Source: Chloroflexota bacterium (GTDB taxonomy: Bacteria; Chloroflexota; Anaerolineae; Promineifilales; Promineifilaceae). From it: a stretch of DNA of 22,983 bases. Made by a program: the position numbers and the translations under genes. The notes below the pieces were generated by a model. That model searched no databases, was not told the origin of the DNA, and worked only from the letters and a program-made list of their open reading frames with translations. The stretch covers positions 1-22,983 of the forward strand of contig QQUD01000856.1 in assembly GCA_008501785.1 (NCBI GenBank), written 5' to 3'. Shown in pieces: positions 21,497-22,983 of the stretch. Position 1 is the first letter of the stretch; each line of letters starts with the position of its first letter.

Positions 21497-22837
21497 ATGA
21501 ATAGGTTTGATGGGTTTAAGGGGATACGGCCGTTTCTCATTCTCTGGTTTGGTCAAGTCGTGTCGCTCGTCGGGTCGGGGTTGACGCGGTTTGCGCTGGG
21601 GGTGTGGGTGTTTGAGCAGACTGGCTCTAGCACTGATTTTGCGTTGATTGGGCTGTTTGCGATTTTGCCACAGGTGGTGTTGTCGCCGGCGGCGGGTGTG
21701 GTTGTGGACCGGTGGAACCGGCGCAAGCTGATGATTTTGAGTGATTTGGGCGCAGGCGCAAGCACGCTGGTGTTGGCGGGGCTGCTGTTTTCGGATCAGT
21801 TGGCGCTGTGGCACATTTATGTGATTGTGGCGGTGAGTTCGGCGTTTGGGTCGGTGCAGTTTCCGGCGTATACGGCCGTTACCGCCCTCCTCGTTCCCAA
21901 AGAGCAGCTTGGCCGCGCCAATGGCCTCGTGCAGTTGGGACAGGCAGCGACTGACATTTTGGTGCCGCTATCGGCGGGTGTGCTGGTGCTGACGATTGGG
22001 CTGTCGGGCATTATTTTGATTGATGTAGTCACGTTTTTGTTTGCGGTGGGGACGTTGATGGTGATTAAGGTGGGGAAAACGGCCGTGTCACCCACCGATA
22101 AAGAAGCCACATTTTGGCAATCGATGCGCTTTGGCTGGTCCTACATCAACATGCGGCGTGGTTTGTTGGGCTTGCTGCTCTTCTTAGCCGCGTTCAATTT
22201 CTTATGGGGCATGGTCGGTGCACTGATCACACCGATGATTCTCAGCTTCACGACCAGTGATGTGCTAGGTGCAATTATTTCCATTGCTGGTGGCGGTATG
22301 CTCGTTGGCAGCTTAATCATGAGCGGTTGGGGCGGACCCAAACGACGCATTTTTGGTGTGCTTGGTTTTGAACTACTCAGTGGATTTTGTTTTGTGCTGA
22401 TTGGCTTTCGCGCATCCTTTTGGACAATTGCGGTTGGTGTATTTGTGGCGCATTTGACGATTGCCATCATTTACAGCTCCAATCAAGCCATCTGGCAAAG
22501 TAAAGTGCCAACGAATGTGCAAGGGCGCGTCTTTGCCACGCAGCAAATGATTGGCAAGGCGGCTTCTCCTTTTGCTTACCTGTTAGCTGGCCCTCTGGCA
22601 GACCGAATTTTTGAGCCAATGTTGGTGGCTGATGGCGCATTGTCTGGGAATGTGGGGCAGGTAATTGGTGTGGGGGCTGGTCGGGGTATCGGTTTGATTT
22701 TTGTGGTGATGGGGATTGTGAAAGTGGTAATTGCAGCCAGCAGCCTCTTAAATCCGCGTGTGCGGCTGGTTGAGGATGAATTGCCAGATGCGGTCGAAAA
22801 TGAGTCCGTGTCGACTGAAAAAGCTTTATCACATTGA
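21497..22837 (+). CDS. MFS transporter, DHA3 (macrolide-efflux-like) type
   Basis: This 446-aa integral membrane protein is read from ATG 21497 (MNRFDGFKG), which follows GAGG by 9 nt. The frame is open from 21326, but those 57 residues translate the GC-rich hairpin repeat and are rejected. About 12 membrane segments are visible, starting RPFLILWFGQVVSLVGSGLTRFALGVWVFEQ. The MFS loop 2-3 signature is present as VVVDRWNRRKLMILSDLGAG, a pattern typical of DHA3 exporters related to MefA. It probably exports a small hydrophobic compound by proton antiport; the substrate is not predictable. Three palindrome copies are in the gene (21526 read RPF; 21872 and 22079 read TAV). It probably shares a transcript with the RHH-like gene. 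Confidence 0.88.
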   Translation: MNRFDGFKGIRPFLILWFGQVVSLVGSGLTRFALGVWVFEQTGSSTDFALIGLFAILPQVVLSPAAGVVVDRWNRRKLMILSDLGAGASTLVLAGLLFSDQLALWHIYVIVAVSSAFGSVQFPAYTAVTALLVPKEQLGRANGLVQLGQAATDILVPLSAGVLVLTIGLSGIILIDVVTFLFAVGTLMVIKVGKTAVSPTDKEATFWQSMRFGWSYINMRRGLLGLLLFLAAFNFLWGMVGALITPMILSFTTSDVLGAIISIAGGGMLVGSLIMSGWGGPKRRIFGVLGFELLSGFCFVLIGFRASFWTIAVGVFVAHLTIAIIYSSNQAIWQSKVPTNVQGRVFATQQMIGKAASPFAYLLAGPLADRIFEPMLVADGALSGNVGQVIGVGAGRGIGLIFVVMGIVKVVIAASSLLNPRVRLVEDELPDAVENESVSTEKALSH

Positions 22838-22847
22838 GTGAATTATT

Positions 22848-22906
22848 GATACGGATAGGGAGAAATACGGATTTTATCGTGTTTCCGTATTCTCTCTATC
22901 CGTATC
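22848..22906. terminator. Terminator-like inverted repeat after the MFS gene
   Basis: The left arm at 22848-22871 (GATACGGATAGGGAGAAATA then CGGA) and the right arm at 22884-22906 are complementary apart from one mismatch and one bulge, with a loop of about 12 nt. It begins 10 bp after the MFS stop codon. The following sequence (AACTTGATTTTTCA) has a T-run a little downstream. It is a likely transcription terminator, though the length also fits a small repeat. Confidence 0.6.
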
Positions 22907-22983
22907 AACTTGATTTTTCATTATTGAGCGTTTAGATAGGCTGATGCAACGTCGTTTCGTTCGTGGATGTGATTGATTAACTT

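Larger units (their letters stand above)
264..22086. repeat. Dispersed ACGGCCGT (GAAACGGCCGTTTC) palindrome family, 25 exact copies
   Basis: Exact ACGGCCGT cores start at 264, 312, 1215, 2335, 5443, 6364, 6412, 7767, 7815, 8141, 8864, 10040, 11238, 12261, 12465, 14554, 17137, 17543, 18415, 18655, 19630, 19779, 21526, 21872 and 22079. One-mismatch relatives occur near 3568, 10649, 11846 and 19055. Most copies extend to AAACGGCCGTT or GAAACGGCCGTTTC. About nine are in spacers; the rest are inside genes, usually read as Thr-Ala-Val. Chance expectation for an 8-mer in this length is roughly 0.4. The behaviour recalls HIP1 of cyanobacteria, but the sequence differs. The entry spans the outermost copies; it is not a continuous element. 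Confidence 0.95.

Overview
The window looks like a chromosomal segment of a Chloroflexota bacterium, probably Anaerolineae or a related class. The reasons are the gene mix (GH31 glucosidase-like enzyme, amine-dehydrogenase-like flavoprotein, GrdB-family selenoprotein, PD40 propeller protein ending in FLPIIIK), single genes with long spacers full of small palindromic repeats, and mixed base composition. This placement is inference. I saw no rRNA, tRNA, CRISPR, integrase or transposase gene.

Layout. 1-405: two CRP-like dyads at the left edge, then repeats. 406-3784 (-): pentapeptide-repeat protein and a GH31 glycosidase. 3785-4295: spacer with three identical 96-bp tandem units, each nearly palindromic. 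4296-6362 (-): FMN/4Fe-4S/dinucleotide-binding enzyme of the trimethylamine/histamine dehydrogenase family. 6659-7738 (+): AT-rich membrane-anchored LamG protein. 7834-10011 (-): two membrane proteins of unknown function. 10434-13172 (+): 912-aa dikinase-type phosphotransferase with the domain order of rifampicin phosphotransferase. 13255-14427 (-): K+ channel with RCK domain. 14709-16043 (-): secreted seven-repeat propeller. 16494-19358 (-): RecQ helicase fused to an N-terminal DUF488 domain and a C-terminal HTH. 19583-20476 (-): GrdB-family selenoprotein read through an in-frame TGA, with a SECIS-like hairpin. 21026-22837 (+): small RHH-like protein and an MFS exporter, probably one operon.

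The most unusual signal is not a gene. The 8-mer ACGGCCGT, usually inside GAAACGGCCGTTTC, occurs 25 times, where roughly 0.4 would be expected by chance. It lies both in spacers and inside genes, mostly read as Thr-Ala-Val. At the sites examined the local strand composition flips at the palindrome: G-rich on the left, C-rich on the right. In three spacers the palindromes form pairs exactly 48 bp apart. This suggests a HIP1-like genome-wide motif that is the focus of a strand-asymmetric process, such as break-and-resection, repair or gene conversion. That mechanism is a hypothesis.

The genes do not form one pathway. Only 21026-22837 looks like an operon. The other genes are mostly separated by spacers of about 80 to 550 bp that carry their own hairpins.
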